The notes beneath the pieces are model-generated. The model did no database searches and was not told where the DNA came from. It saw nothing but the letters and a program-made list of their open reading frames with translations. The translations under genes were made by a program, and so were the position numbers. 27,830 nucleotides of DNA from Bacteroidaceae bacterium (GTDB lineage: Bacteria > Bacteroidota > Bacteroidia > Bacteroidales > Bacteroidaceae): NCBI GenBank assembly GCA_900768625.1, contig CAAGDO010000007.1:1-27830 (forward strand). Direction: 5' to 3'. The stretch's first letter is position 1. Each line of letters opens with the position of its first letter. This document shows, piece after piece, positions 1 through 8,118 of this stretch.

Positions 1-140
1 ATTAGGGCATAGCATACAAAGAAAAATTTAATGACCATTAATGGCTTTGGCGGCCATTCATGTTAAGAAACCGCGCGAAGCGCAAATATGGAACTGTTGC
101 ACAGGAAATCCAGTTCTCAGAATTTTACCGGACAGCAATA
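1..140 (+). repeat. 140-bp inverted repeat, left copy
   Basis: Positions 1-140 are the reverse complement of 27663-27802 with two mismatches and no gaps (each base pairs with position 27803 minus itself). The match stops at 140/141 and may continue leftward outside the window. The copy contains an imperfect hairpin (37-45 with 53-61, one mismatch) built from a TTAATGG motif, and a GCGC-type small palindrome near 75-90. An open frame starting with ATG at 60 runs through it, but past the repeat it merely overlaps the 3' end of the neighbouring gene, so I do not call it a gene here. It looks like a dispersed intergenic repeat; its true boundaries need other genomic copies. Confidence 0.9.
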
Positions 141-142
141 GA

Positions 143-182
143 TAAAAATAAACGTGTAATAACCGATCGGTTATCACACGTT
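143..182 (-). terminator. Intrinsic terminator of the 212-2143 gene
   Basis: A near-perfect palindrome lies at 151-182. Read on the minus strand it folds as a 14-bp stem with a GATC loop; the only non-Watson-Crick pair is G-U in the minus-strand RNA and would be A-C in the other direction. A U-rich run (complement of 143-150) follows. It sits about 30 bases beyond the stop codon of the 212-2143 gene, and the 140-bp repeat begins immediately after it. Confidence 0.85.
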
Positions 183-211
183 CGCTTTTCTTTTATGTGG
201 GGTATGCCCGC

Positions 212-2143
212 TTATTTGGCTTTGAAGGTGAGGCCCTTCATCGGGAAGTAGCGCACATCGCCGCCAGACACGGCACGCATCGTGATGTCCTTTTCGCAGG
301 TGAGCGACTGCTTGTCGGCTGACACCTTGAGTTCGATGTCAATGCGTTCGGAAGAGTGACCGTTGGCTGTACCTACGAGCACACCGGAGAGGGTGATGGT
401 GTTGGCCTGGCTGTTGTAGGTGTAGGATACGGTTCCTGTGTTGGTGTCGCGATTGTCATAGTTGTCGGTCACCATGGTCACCTGTACTCTGGCCTTTCCT
501 TCCACGGTCTTTCCTGCATAGTCGGAGTTGAGCGTGAGATAGAAGGTGGCCATTGTACCGTTGGCGGTTTCGTAGTGGGCATTGTTGGTGAAAGCCACGA
601 ATTTCGTCGGGCCGTCCCAAGCGGCGGAAGCCTGGAGCTTGTAGGTGCCATCGGCGGGATTGATGATGAACTCGCTTTGGGTGTTGCCGGAGGTGAATTT
701 AACGATGTTGTTGTCGATGGTGTAGCTACCCTTGTCGCTGCCGTAGGTGGCGTGGCCAAGACCGTCGAGGGTGAGTTCCTTGTCGGTTGCGCTGCCGCCT
801 TCGAGCTTGTAGGTTCCGGCTTCCTTGCCGACGAAGATGAAGGTGGGTGTGGCATCTGCGGACTTCAAGGTATAGGTGAAGAGGGCGGCACCTGTTTCGG
901 CATCGTAGGCTGTGGCTTCGCAGGTGGAGCTGATGGATGAACCTTGAGTGAACGACAGCTTGATGGGGGTCACCTCCCGCGTCATGTTTTCGACGAGATA
1001 GTAGGTGTTGCCGTTGTCGCGACTGACCTCAAGGAGATATTTCGTGCCGTAGTCGTCGGTTGAAGCGCAAGCGAAGGAGAAGGGCGTCTGGCTGGCCATG
1101 TACATGCGTTCGTTGCCGGGCTTGTCCTCATCGAGGTTGCTGAAGTTGACGAAGAGATTATAGTCTTCATTGAGCCATTTGCCGTTGAAACCGTAGCCCT
1201 TGGCCTGGCTTACACCCTGGTCGGTGCGCGGTTCTTCGTAGACGAAGCGGTTTGTGCGGTAGTTGTAGGTGTACATACCTTGGGCATCGATGGCGTTCTG
1301 GTCGGTTGTTTCGGCCTTATAGGCTGTGTTGCCACGTACATCGAGCTCAAGCGTAGGAACATCGGATGAGAAGAGGCGGTTGTTGCCTTTCTTGATTTCG
1401 TAGCCGACGTAGCCGCCCACGAAGTCCATGCCGCGATAGGTGTATCTTTCCTTGGCCGTCACTTCAATGCTGATGTTCTCGTCGGGCATGGCCACGAAAT
1501 AGCATTTGCCGAAGTCGAGGTCCTTGTCGGTGTACTCCACGTCGAGAAGTTCGCCGCTTTCGGTCATGGCTTTGATCTGCACGTCGTAGCCGGGTTCGGC
1601 ACCATAGTAGAATTTTACGAGGCCGTCCATCATTTCGTCGAACACGCGTTCGCTCTCCGGGGCATCCCAGTTGTCGCAGCAGTTGAGCATCGTGATGTAG
1701 GCATTGCGTCCTACGATGGGGGTGATGATGTGGCGGTCGCGAACGGTCTCGGCGCGGAGCACGACATCCTCATCGGGCATGGTGAACTTGTAGCGGAAGG
1801 TGTTGCCGTTGTCGGTGATGAGGGTGCAGGGCTCGTCGTTGGCCGTGAGGCTTTCCACCTTGTAGCGGGGATTGAGCATGTCGACGGTGACGATGACCGT
1901 CTGGCCGGGAGCGGCTTGCTTCACGCAGGAGAAGGCGCACATGCGGTCGGCTGCGGTGCGGATGTTGTGGACGTTTCCTTCGACGTCACCTTGAAGACTG
2001 AATGTGATGGAGTCAACTCCCGACACGGGGAAAACACCGATGACCTTGCGGTCCTTGATGACGTACATGTTCTCCTGAGCCGACATGTTGGAACATGCGG
2101 TGGCTCCGAGCAACAGGCAGGCTATGAGGGCTTTCTTGTTCAT
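212..2143 (-). CDS. Secreted or lipoprotein-like protein with InlB B-repeat-like domains, function unknown
   Basis: This 643-residue protein opens with a short signal peptide (MNKKALIACLLLGATAC). Cys17 could be a lipidation site, although alanine at -3 makes it an atypical lipobox; cleavage after SAQ near residue 23 is the alternative. Next comes a MYVIKD...VSGVDSITF segment (about 26-49) of a kind common at the start of Bacteroidales surface proteins. Two segments ending in a MPDE(D/N) motif (about 78-132 and 180-232) resemble divergent InlB B-repeats (Flg_new_2 type). The remainder, rich in Thr, Asn and aromatic residues, looks like all-beta structure, with no catalytic motif I recognise. 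It is separated from yqeY by a terminator, so it is probably a single-gene unit; I found no consensus promoter. I infer a cell-envelope or secreted location. Confidence 0.85.
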   Translation of the reverse strand: MNKKALIACLLLGATACSNMSAQENMYVIKDRKVIGVFPVSGVDSITFSLQGDVEGNVHNIRTAADRMCAFSCVKQAAPGQTVIVTVDMLNPRYKVESLTANDEPCTLITDNGNTFRYKFTMPDEDVVLRAETVRDRHIITPIVGRNAYITMLNCCDNWDAPESERVFDEMMDGLVKFYYGAEPGYDVQIKAMTESGELLDVEYTDKDLDFGKCYFVAMPDENISIEVTAKERYTYRGMDFVGGYVGYEIKKGNNRLFSSDVPTLELDVRGNTAYKAETTDQNAIDAQGMYTYNYRTNRFVYEEPRTDQGVSQAKGYGFNGKWLNEDYNLFVNFSNLDEDKPGNERMYMASQTPFSFACASTDDYGTKYLLEVSRDNGNTYYLVENMTREVTPIKLSFTQGSSISSTCEATAYDAETGAALFTYTLKSADATPTFIFVGKEAGTYKLEGGSATDKELTLDGLGHATYGSDKGSYTIDNNIVKFTSGNTQSEFIINPADGTYKLQASAAWDGPTKFVAFTNNAHYETANGTMATFYLTLNSDYAGKTVEGKARVQVTMVTDNYDNRDTNTGTVSYTYNSQANTITLSGVLVGTANGHSSERIDIELKVSADKQSLTCEKDITMRAVSGGDVRYFPMKGLTFKAK

Positions 2144-2280
2144 AGGTTGTTATGGTTATTGGATGATTGTTAAGGGTTGGTTGGGGGCTTTCGATAGATT
2201 GGGCGGATGGGCTTGTCGCGTTCTTGGAATTTGTCCTTCTATGTTGGGCAAAAAGGGAAAACTCGTTGCTTGGCAGAAAA

Positions 2281-2323
2281 GCAAAATGGTGGCGGAAAAG
2301 CTTGTGGCTTCTCCGTCACCATT
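2281..2323 (-). terminator. Intrinsic terminator of the murG-to-yqeY operon
   Basis: Arms 2285-2301 and 2307-2323 pair over 17 positions with one A-C mismatch and one G-U pair around a 5-base loop. In the minus direction the stem runs into TTTT and, shortly after, a second TTTT. It begins 13 bases beyond the yqeY stop and marks the end of the cell-wall and division operon. Confidence 0.7.
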
Positions 2324-2336
2324 CCTTATGTCAAAA

Positions 2337-2789
2337 TTACTGTGCGAGCAATTGCTTCACGAGCGTTGAGATGGCCTTGCCGTCGGCACGACCGGCCAGG
2401 CGCTTGCTGGCCACACCCATCACCTTACCCATTTCCTTGGGGGAAGTGGCGCCAGTTTCGGCGATGATGGCTTTCACTTCGGCTTCAAGTTCCTCGGGGC
2501 TGAGGGCCTTGGGGAGGTATTCGTCGATGATGTTGGCCTGAGCTTCCTCTTCTTCAGCCAAGTCGGGACGGCCCTGTTCGCGGTAGAGCGCAGCGGTGTC
2601 GTGACCTTGCTTGGAAAGCTTGGCGAGAATCTTCGTGGCAGTGGTGTCATCGAGCGTGTCGTTGGCACCCGGAGCTGTCTTGGCTTCGATAAAGAATTTC
2701 TTCACATTGCGAAGGGCTTCAAGGCGCATCTTGTCCTTGGCCTTCATGGCAGCAATGATGTCTTTGCTGACTTTTTCAAACAGATCCAT
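2337..2789 (-). CDS. yqeY: GatB/YqeY-domain protein
   Basis: The 150-residue product starts MDLFEKVSKDIIAAMKAKDK, the usual start of the YqeY family. It is followed by the helical region with LRNVKKFFIEAKT and the C-terminal segment with AETGATSPKEMGKVMGVASKRLAGRADG, which resembles the tRNA-binding tail domain of the GatB amidotransferase subunit. The length fits stand-alone YqeY. A longer reading from GTG at 2846, overlapping the ftsZ stop, would add 19 residues (MKTARQRQ...), but these do not look like family sequence, so I chose ATG at 2789. It is 53 bases after the second ftsZ and is the last gene before a terminator. Its biochemical role is unclear; a link to tRNA or amidotransferase chemistry is inferred from the domain only. 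Confidence 0.92.
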   Translation of the reverse strand: MDLFEKVSKDIIAAMKAKDKMRLEALRNVKKFFIEAKTAPGANDTLDDTTATKILAKLSKQGHDTAALYREQGRPDLAEEEEAQANIIDEYLPKALSPEELEAEVKAIIAETGATSPKEMGKVMGVASKRLAGRADGKAISTLVKQLLAQ

Positions 2790-2842
2790 AGTTGTGTTTG
2801 TTTTGTTGGCGTTTAGTGCGATTTGCCGTTGGCGTGCTGTCT

Positions 2843-4180
2843 TCACCCTCTGTCGGAGAGGTCGAAACTGATGGTCAGCGGTTTGTCGTTAGGGTTCACG
2901 GGGTTGGAAGCGCTTGTCTGGGCGCTTTTCGTACGTGAGAATTTTCGGATGTAATCCATGTCGGCCTGTGAGCGCATGCTGGTGGGCTGGTTTTCCACTG
3001 CTTCGAGCAGTTGGCCGTCGTCGAGCAGTTCTTCGGCGCTGAAGATGTAGCAATGGTTGCGTCGGCGCTGTCGGATTTTCTCTTTTGCCGACGTGGGGTA
3101 GTAGTCGCTTTTGAGCAGGTCGAGGCGTTCGCGAGCCTCTGCGTCGTTGGGAGGAAGTTCTTCCTGCTTTTTTTCCTCTGCGATCATGCGGCGGCTTTTC
3201 TGGCCGTAGAGGCCGAATCCTGAGGCGAGGATGGTGATTTTCACTTTCGGTCCGAGGCTGGGATCGGTCGACATACCCCATTTCGTTTCGATGTTGGCAT
3301 CGAAACGGCTCATGAATGCCGTCACCTCGTTCATCTCCTCCGTGCGGAGTGCCGTTTCGGGAGCGTTGCAGAAGGTGATGGCGAGCAGGATGCGGTCGGA
3401 TTTGTAGACGTCGTTGTTGTTGAGCAGCGGCGAGTTGAGCGCTTGTTCGATGGCGCGTTTCACGCGGAATTCGCCTTCTGCATATCCTGTTGACATGATG
3501 GCTACGCCTCCGTCGGTGAGGACTGTGCGCACATCCTCGAAGTCGAGGTTGATGCGTCCGTGCATGGTGATGATTTCCGTGATGGAACGTACGGCAGTGG
3601 TGAGCGTTTCGTCAGCGTGCTTGAAGGCATTGATGATGCTCAAGTCGTGGTAGATGTCGCAGAGACGCTGGTTGTTGATGACGAGGAGGGCATCGACTTC
3701 CTTGGCGAGCAGGTCAAGGCCGTCGAGAGCCTTGTATATTTGCTTCTCGCGTTCGAAAAGGAAGGGGATGGTCACGATACCGACCGTGAGGATGCCTTTT
3801 TGCTTGGCTTCGTGGGCGATGATCGGCGATGCACCGGTTCCTGTGCCGCCGCCCATACCTGCGGTGATGAACACCATGCGGGTGTCGGCATCAAGTGATT
3901 CCTTGATCTTTTCGATGTTTTCTTCAGCCAGTTCACGGCCCTTTTCAGGTTTTCCTCCGGCTCCGAGACCAGGACCGAGCTGGAGGTGGTCGGGCACAGG
4001 ATTGTCATCGAGTGCCTTGCGGTCGGTGTTGCAGACGAGGTAGCGTACGCCTTCCAGGTTTTCACGGTACATGTGTGCCACGGCATTGCCGCCGCCACCG
4101 CCCACACCAATCACCTTGATCAGGGTGGGATTGTTGGCATGCGCCAAATGTACTAAGAGGTTATCGTCGTGTTCTGACAT
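2843..4180 (-). CDS. ftsZ: Second FtsZ paralogue (tubulin-like GTPase)
   Basis: This 445-residue protein is a complete FtsZ. It has the N-terminal glycine loop VIGVGGGGGNAV (about 24-34), the GTP-binding signature GGGTGTG (110-116) and the catalytic T7-loop NLDFEDV (211-217). The core matches the adjacent upstream FtsZ at about 170 of 253 aligned positions by hand count. Differences concentrate in the linker (about 327-375), which has a basic QRRRNH patch, and in the C-terminus, which ends ...KPLTISFDLSDRG. A YIFSAEELL...VENQPTSMRS block (about 378-403) aligns with a similar block in the other copy. All GTPase motifs are intact, so it is probably active rather than a decaying duplicate. It should assemble with, modulate or substitute for the first FtsZ at the division site; which one is not visible from sequence. 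Confidence 0.95.
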   Translation of the reverse strand: MSEHDDNLLVHLAHANNPTLIKVIGVGGGGGNAVAHMYRENLEGVRYLVCNTDRKALDDNPVPDHLQLGPGLGAGGKPEKGRELAEENIEKIKESLDADTRMVFITAGMGGGTGTGASPIIAHEAKQKGILTVGIVTIPFLFEREKQIYKALDGLDLLAKEVDALLVINNQRLCDIYHDLSIINAFKHADETLTTAVRSITEIITMHGRINLDFEDVRTVLTDGGVAIMSTGYAEGEFRVKRAIEQALNSPLLNNNDVYKSDRILLAITFCNAPETALRTEEMNEVTAFMSRFDANIETKWGMSTDPSLGPKVKITILASGFGLYGQKSRRMIAEEKKQEELPPNDAEARERLDLLKSDYYPTSAKEKIRQRRRNHCYIFSAEELLDDGQLLEAVENQPTSMRSQADMDYIRKFSRTKSAQTSASNPVNPNDKPLTISFDLSDRG

Positions 4181-4443
4181 GGGGATGGTTCGATGTGGAA
4201 TAGCGTGTTGGAATGTTAACTCTCGGTGGCAAATGATGGTCGATCGGCCACCTTTTATGTAGCGTCAAAGGAAGTCAGTACACCTTGTACCCCTTTTCCG
4301 TTTCCGAGGCTGGCTGTGGCGCATTGGCCTGAGCAGCCAGAGAGAACGAGCAGGGAGGTGCGATGACTTCCTTTCAATGGTATGGGATGACTGTCATGAA
4401 TCGTTCAACCCCTCATCTTCAACATAGGCTTCATGACGTCGTG
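4181..4443 (-). other. Spacer between the two ftsZ genes
   Basis: These 263 bases separate the ftsZ copies, much longer than the other gaps in the operon downstream of murG. I found no TAnnTTTG promoter box in it, no strong terminator and no convincing remnant of coding sequence. A weak GGTGGC/GCCACC stem lies near 4225-4253. It could hold a processing site, an internal promoter of non-consensus type, or the scar of the duplication. Confidence 0.5.
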
Positions 4444-5769
4444 TCAAGCAAACGAAATGACCGAACCGGGAGCTGCGGGTGACTGTGTGGCCACTTCCGG
4501 TTCGATGGGTATATTGCCGTAGGCTTTGCTCTTGATGTCGGAAAGCACTTCTTTCGAACGTTTGTAGGTGGGGGTGAGTTCCACCATGGAGATGATTTCC
4601 TCGTTGTCGAGGTCATCCAGTCCGAAGAGGAAGAACTTGGGCTTCTTGCGCATCGTGCCAATCTTGTCGGACGTGCCGTAGAAGTTGATGCGGCGTTCTT
4701 CGTTTTCTTCCTGCTTTTCGTTTTCGTTGATGCGGCGCGCTTCTTCCTCAGCGTCGAGCTTCTTCTTGATGCCGGGGATGTTGTTGATGCCGAAACCGGT
4801 GGCGAGGATGGTGATCTTCACCTTCTTCTCGAGTGACGGGTCGGTGGAGAGTCCCCACTTCGTTTCCACATCGTCGTGGAACTTCGACATGAATTCGTGC
4901 ACTTCGTTCATTTCTTCCATCATCAGCGTGTCGCCTTCCTTGGCGGCGCAGAAAGAGATGGAGAGGAGCACCTTCTTCGAATTGAAGATATCGTTGTTGT
5001 TGAGCAACGGCGAATGGAGTGCGGCTTCGATGGCCTTGCTCACGCGGTTCTCACCTTCGCCATAGCCGGTCGACATGATGGCCACGCCGCCGTCCTTGAG
5101 CACGGTGCATACATCGCGGAAGTCGAGGTTGATGATGCCGTGCATGGTGATGATTTCTGCAATCGAGCGGGCGGCTACGCTGAGGGTGTTGTCGGCCATT
5201 TCAAAGGCAGAGAGCACATTGAGTTCAGGGTAGATCTCGCGCAGGCGTTCGTTGTTGATGACGAGGAGGGCGTCGACGTGCTTTGAGATTTCCTCCACAC
5301 CGTCGAGGGCCTGGTCAATTTTCTTGTTGCCTTCGAAGAGGAAGGGGATGGTCACGATACCTACGGTGAGGATGCCCATTTGCTTGGCTTCGCGGGCGAT
5401 GACGGGAGCGGCACCGGTTCCGGTACCGCCACCCATACCTGCGGTGATGAACACCATCTTGGTGCCGTCATCGAGCATGCGGTGGATGTCTTCCACGCTT
5501 TCTTCAGCGGCCTGGCGGGCACGTCCGGGGCGGTTGCCGGCTCCGAGACCTTCCTTGCCGAGCTGGAGACGTACGGGAACGGGAGAATCGCTGAGGGCTT
5601 TTGAGTCGGTGTTGCACACCACGAAATTCACGTCGTGGATGCCCTCGCGGTACATATGGTTGACGGCATTGCCGCCACCACCGCCCACGCCAATCACTTT
5701 GATGATGGAGGGGGTGGTTGTGGGGATGCCCATGTTGATGAGCAAGTCTTGGTTGTTATCTTCTGGCAT
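4444..5769 (-). CDS. ftsZ: Cell-division protein FtsZ, first copy after ftsA
   Basis: FtsZ polymerises with GTP into the ring that organises the division machinery at mid-cell. The 441-residue product has the glycine loop VIGVGGGGGNAV (about 25-36), NTDSKAL (53-59), the signature GGGTGTG (113-119), and the T7-loop NLDFRDV (214-220), whose aspartates activate GTP hydrolysis across the polymer interface. The tail after about residue 332 is strongly charged (EEEARRINENEKQEENEERR), followed by an LFGLDDLDNEEIISMVE...PTYKRS block and a short end PGSVISFA. It lies 51 bases after ftsA, the standard position in this cluster, so it is the best candidate for the ancestral copy. ATG at 5769 is the natural start, with GTPase sequence beginning about 20 residues later. 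Confidence 0.97.
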   Translation of the reverse strand: MPEDNNQDLLINMGIPTTTPSIIKVIGVGGGGGNAVNHMYREGIHDVNFVVCNTDSKALSDSPVPVRLQLGKEGLGAGNRPGRARQAAEESVEDIHRMLDDGTKMVFITAGMGGGTGTGAAPVIAREAKQMGILTVGIVTIPFLFEGNKKIDQALDGVEEISKHVDALLVINNERLREIYPELNVLSAFEMADNTLSVAARSIAEIITMHGIINLDFRDVCTVLKDGGVAIMSTGYGEGENRVSKAIEAALHSPLLNNNDIFNSKKVLLSISFCAAKEGDTLMMEEMNEVHEFMSKFHDDVETKWGLSTDPSLEKKVKITILATGFGINNIPGIKKKLDAEEEARRINENEKQEENEERRINFYGTSDKIGTMRKKPKFFLFGLDDLDNEEIISMVELTPTYKRSKEVLSDIKSKAYGNIPIEPEVATQSPAAPGSVISFA

Positions 5770-5820
5770 GTTGCTTTCGATTTTAGGGGAATGGGGTTGT
5801 GTGGCGTAGCGGACGGGGGA

Positions 5821-7248
5821 TTATTCGTCGTTGCTGCCGTCGTTCACCAGGTTGGAGAGCCATGACTTGACGCCCTTGAAGAACTTCTGTCGTTTGGCCT
5901 TCTTGGCTTCTTTCTCTGCCTTGCGCTTTTCCTCTTCTTCCTTGCGAGCGGCTTCAGCCTTTTCTTCGGCTTCCTTACGGGCTGCTTCAGCTTCGGCTTC
6001 GGCTTTGCGCTTGGCATCGGCTTCAGCCTGCTGGATTTCTTCCTCGTGGGGCTTCTCGTCAGTGAAGAGATCGCGGTTGGGATTACCAAGGTCACCGCCG
6101 CAGCAGTTCTGGTCGCCCTTGTCAAGGAGGGCGATGGCTGCGTTGCAGTCTCCGTCATTGTTGAAGTCGGAGTGGTCTGCTGAGCGGAGCTGGATCTTGA
6201 GGTTGCGCACGAAGCGAATCTTTTCAAACTGCGTGTCGCGCTTGAAGGCCTTGTCGATGTCCTTCATGTGGGAAGCGCCGCCGGTCACAATCAGTCCGCC
6301 GATGAGCTGGTTCTTGTCGTAGTGGGAGAGCACAATCTGATTGTTGATGTTGAGGATGATTTCCTCCATACGTGCTTCTACCAAGCTGGCAAATTCGTTG
6401 AAATCCACCGAGCGTCCGTCGTGGAGCTGGATGGAGCGTTTGTTGTCCTCATTGATGTCGGCCACTGCCGCACCGAATTTGAGTTTGAGGTGTTCGGCTT
6501 CATCGTCCTCCACCTGCAACGACGTGATATCGCGGTTGATGTTGGCGCCACCCAGAGGGATAACGGCCAGATGACGGAGAAGGTTGTTCTTGAAGATGGC
6601 CACGGAAGTGGTTTCCGCACCCATGTCGACGAACACGCAGCCTGAGCGCTTTTCGCTTTCGGTGAGCATGGAGTCGGCCAGTGCGAGAACGGTGATGGGG
6701 AGGTCGGCGATGGTCACGTTGGCAGCGCGGAAGCAGTTGCGGATTTCCTCGCGTACGCTGGAATTGGCCACGATGTTGAGGTAGTGTCCCTCAATCGATT
6801 CGGCGAGAATGCCCACGGGGTCAATTTGCAACTGTGTGCCCAAGCGGTATTCCTGCGGAATGGCCTCGAGAATGTCGCGGTCGGGGCTTGAGGCGTTGGA
6901 ATTGCGGTTTTCGTCGCACATGGCGTCGACCATTTCCTGCGTCACCTCCACTTTGGAGTCGAAGTGGCGCACCACGGTGTTGGCCACGGTGTGCATACCC
7001 ATTCCGCCGATGCCTACGTAGACACGGCTTATGTTTTTCTGTAATTTCTTTTCAAGCTTATCCTTCATGTTGGTGAGGCACTGCGTCATCTTGCTGATGT
7101 TGTTGATGCGGCCCTTTCTGATGAAGGTGGTGGAAGGCTCTTGAGCGAAGGCCAGAATCTGGATGGCACCGTCGGGCTGCTTGCATCCGGCGATGGCCGT
7201 GACTTTCGATGAACCCAGCTCAATTGCTGCTATGAAGTTGTCTGCCAT
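5821..7248 (-). CDS. ftsA: Cell-division protein FtsA (actin-like membrane tether)
   Basis: FtsA is an actin-fold ATPase that ties FtsZ filaments to the inner membrane. The 475-residue product begins MADNFIAAIELGSSKVTAIAG, the phosphate-1 motif. A second phosphate motif, FVDMGAETTSVAIF, lies at 206-219, and GGLIVTGGASHM near 317-328 is the adenosine-binding region. The C-terminus FFKGVKSWLSNLV (about 456-468) is the expected membrane-binding amphipathic helix. Between core and helix lies an uncommon stretch of about 47 residues (407-454) made almost only of Ala, Glu, Lys and Arg. An upstream in-frame ATG at 7311 overlaps the ftsQ stop as TAATG and would add 21 residues that do not look like FtsA; I chose 7248, but the overlap may matter for coupled translation. 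Confidence 0.95.
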   Translation of the reverse strand: MADNFIAAIELGSSKVTAIAGCKQPDGAIQILAFAQEPSTTFIRKGRINNISKMTQCLTNMKDKLEKKLQKNISRVYVGIGGMGMHTVANTVVRHFDSKVEVTQEMVDAMCDENRNSNASSPDRDILEAIPQEYRLGTQLQIDPVGILAESIEGHYLNIVANSSVREEIRNCFRAANVTIADLPITVLALADSMLTESEKRSGCVFVDMGAETTSVAIFKNNLLRHLAVIPLGGANINRDITSLQVEDDEAEHLKLKFGAAVADINEDNKRSIQLHDGRSVDFNEFASLVEARMEEIILNINNQIVLSHYDKNQLIGGLIVTGGASHMKDIDKAFKRDTQFEKIRFVRNLKIQLRSADHSDFNNDGDCNAAIALLDKGDQNCCGGDLGNPNRDLFTDEKPHEEEIQQAEADAKRKAEAEAEAARKEAEEKAEAARKEEEEKRKAEKEAKKAKRQKFFKGVKSWLSNLVNDGSNDE

Positions 7249-7310
7249 TATGTTGTTGTCGGTTTGTTTAGGAATGAATGTGGGGAAGTTATGGGGAGAC
7301 CCCGAGAGCA

Positions 7311-8048
7311 TTAAGCTTTTTTCTTCTTGGTGGCCACGACCTGAGTGACGTGTTCCACAGAGATTTCGCTATATTTGTTCCATCCCACCTCGGGCATCAC
7401 CTTCTTGTAGAAAGTGTGGAGGTTGAGGAATTTTCGGGGGATGCTGTCGGGGGCACCGAAGGAAATGATGTGGCCACCCACGCGGGGCACGAGCTTCAGT
7501 TTGTGGTCGGTTCCAACGTTGATCTGCTCAATCTGGTTGTTCCAGAATTCGTTGTCGCGGATGAAAGTGCCGAGTTCCACCAAGTGCTTCCGTGCATAGT
7601 CGCGCGAGATATTGCCGGTGGCCACCACGAGGTCGGCCACGTAGCCCTGTTGGTTCATCGTGTTGCCTTTTTCGTCGATATAGTAGTTGTCACCGTTGTC
7701 GGCAAGGATGCGCATGAGCGGCAGGCGCTGCATGATGAGCACGTTGAGTTCTCCGTTGGGGGCTTTGTAGCAAGTGACGGAGTCGATGAAGGGGTTGCTG
7801 CGCAGCACTTTCTCGATGCGTTGTCCGTCGATTTGCTTCATCTGTTGCCCCACGGGGTAGAGCCCTGATTTGCGGAGCAGGTTGTCGGCTTCGGTGGCCG
7901 TGATGAATCCGGCCTGCGAACTGTCGGCGATGGTGAAATTCACCTTCCGGCAGATGGTCTGGTTGCCTCTTTGGGTGAATTGCGTAAAGGCAAAGCACAA
8001 GTAGACAATGATACCGACGATGAGGAAAAGCTTGAATATGGTTTTCAT
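7311..8048 (-). CDS. ftsQ: Cell-division protein FtsQ
   Basis: FtsQ is a bitopic membrane protein of the FtsQLB complex that helps control septal wall synthesis. The 245-residue product has a very short cytoplasmic start (MKTIFK) and one membrane segment (LFLIVGIIVYLCFAF, about 7-21). A periplasmic region follows with a POTRA-like part (FTIADSSQAGFITATEADNLL...NPFIDSVTCYKAPNGELNVLIMQRLPLMRI) and a beta-domain with YYIDEKGNTM. It ends in a basic KKKKA tail. A longer reading from TTG at 8084 adds 12 residues before the membrane segment; ATG at 8048 is preferred. Position between murC and ftsA supports the call even though FtsQ sequences are poorly conserved. Confidence 0.92.
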   Translation of the reverse strand: MKTIFKLFLIVGIIVYLCFAFTQFTQRGNQTICRKVNFTIADSSQAGFITATEADNLLRKSGLYPVGQQMKQIDGQRIEKVLRSNPFIDSVTCYKAPNGELNVLIMQRLPLMRILADNGDNYYIDEKGNTMNQQGYVADLVVATGNISRDYARKHLVELGTFIRDNEFWNNQIEQINVGTDHKLKLVPRVGGHIISFGAPDSIPRKFLNLHTFYKKVMPEVGWNKYSEISVEHVTQVVATKKKKA

Positions 8049-8118
8049 TGCGATGGAATGAAAGGGGAAGGGAAAGTTTGGCAATCGGCAACTCCGTCGG
8101 CCGCAAGGTCACGCCAGC

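Noticed and set aside
60..251. A 63-codon plus-strand reading frame starting in the left repeat
   Set aside because: Beyond the repeat it only runs across the terminator and the 3' end of the minus-strand gene, and it has no recognisable family.
356..940. Long plus-strand open frames opposite several genes (for example 356-940, 13994-14701, 25233-26009)
   Set aside because: They mirror well-supported minus-strand genes, and their translations are low-complexity or resemble no protein family.
2790..2846. GTG start for yqeY overlapping the second ftsZ stop
   Set aside because: The 19 added residues do not resemble YqeY proteins, while MDLFEKVSKDI at 2789 does; the overlap remains a possible coupling signal only.
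4143..4150. TACATTTG promoter-like box on the minus strand
   Set aside because: It lies inside the first codons of the second ftsZ, downstream of its ATG, so it cannot drive that gene; chance match.
7249..7311. Upstream ATG for ftsA overlapping the ftsQ stop
   Set aside because: The 21 extra residues are not FtsA-like; the actin-fold sequence begins directly at ATG 7248.
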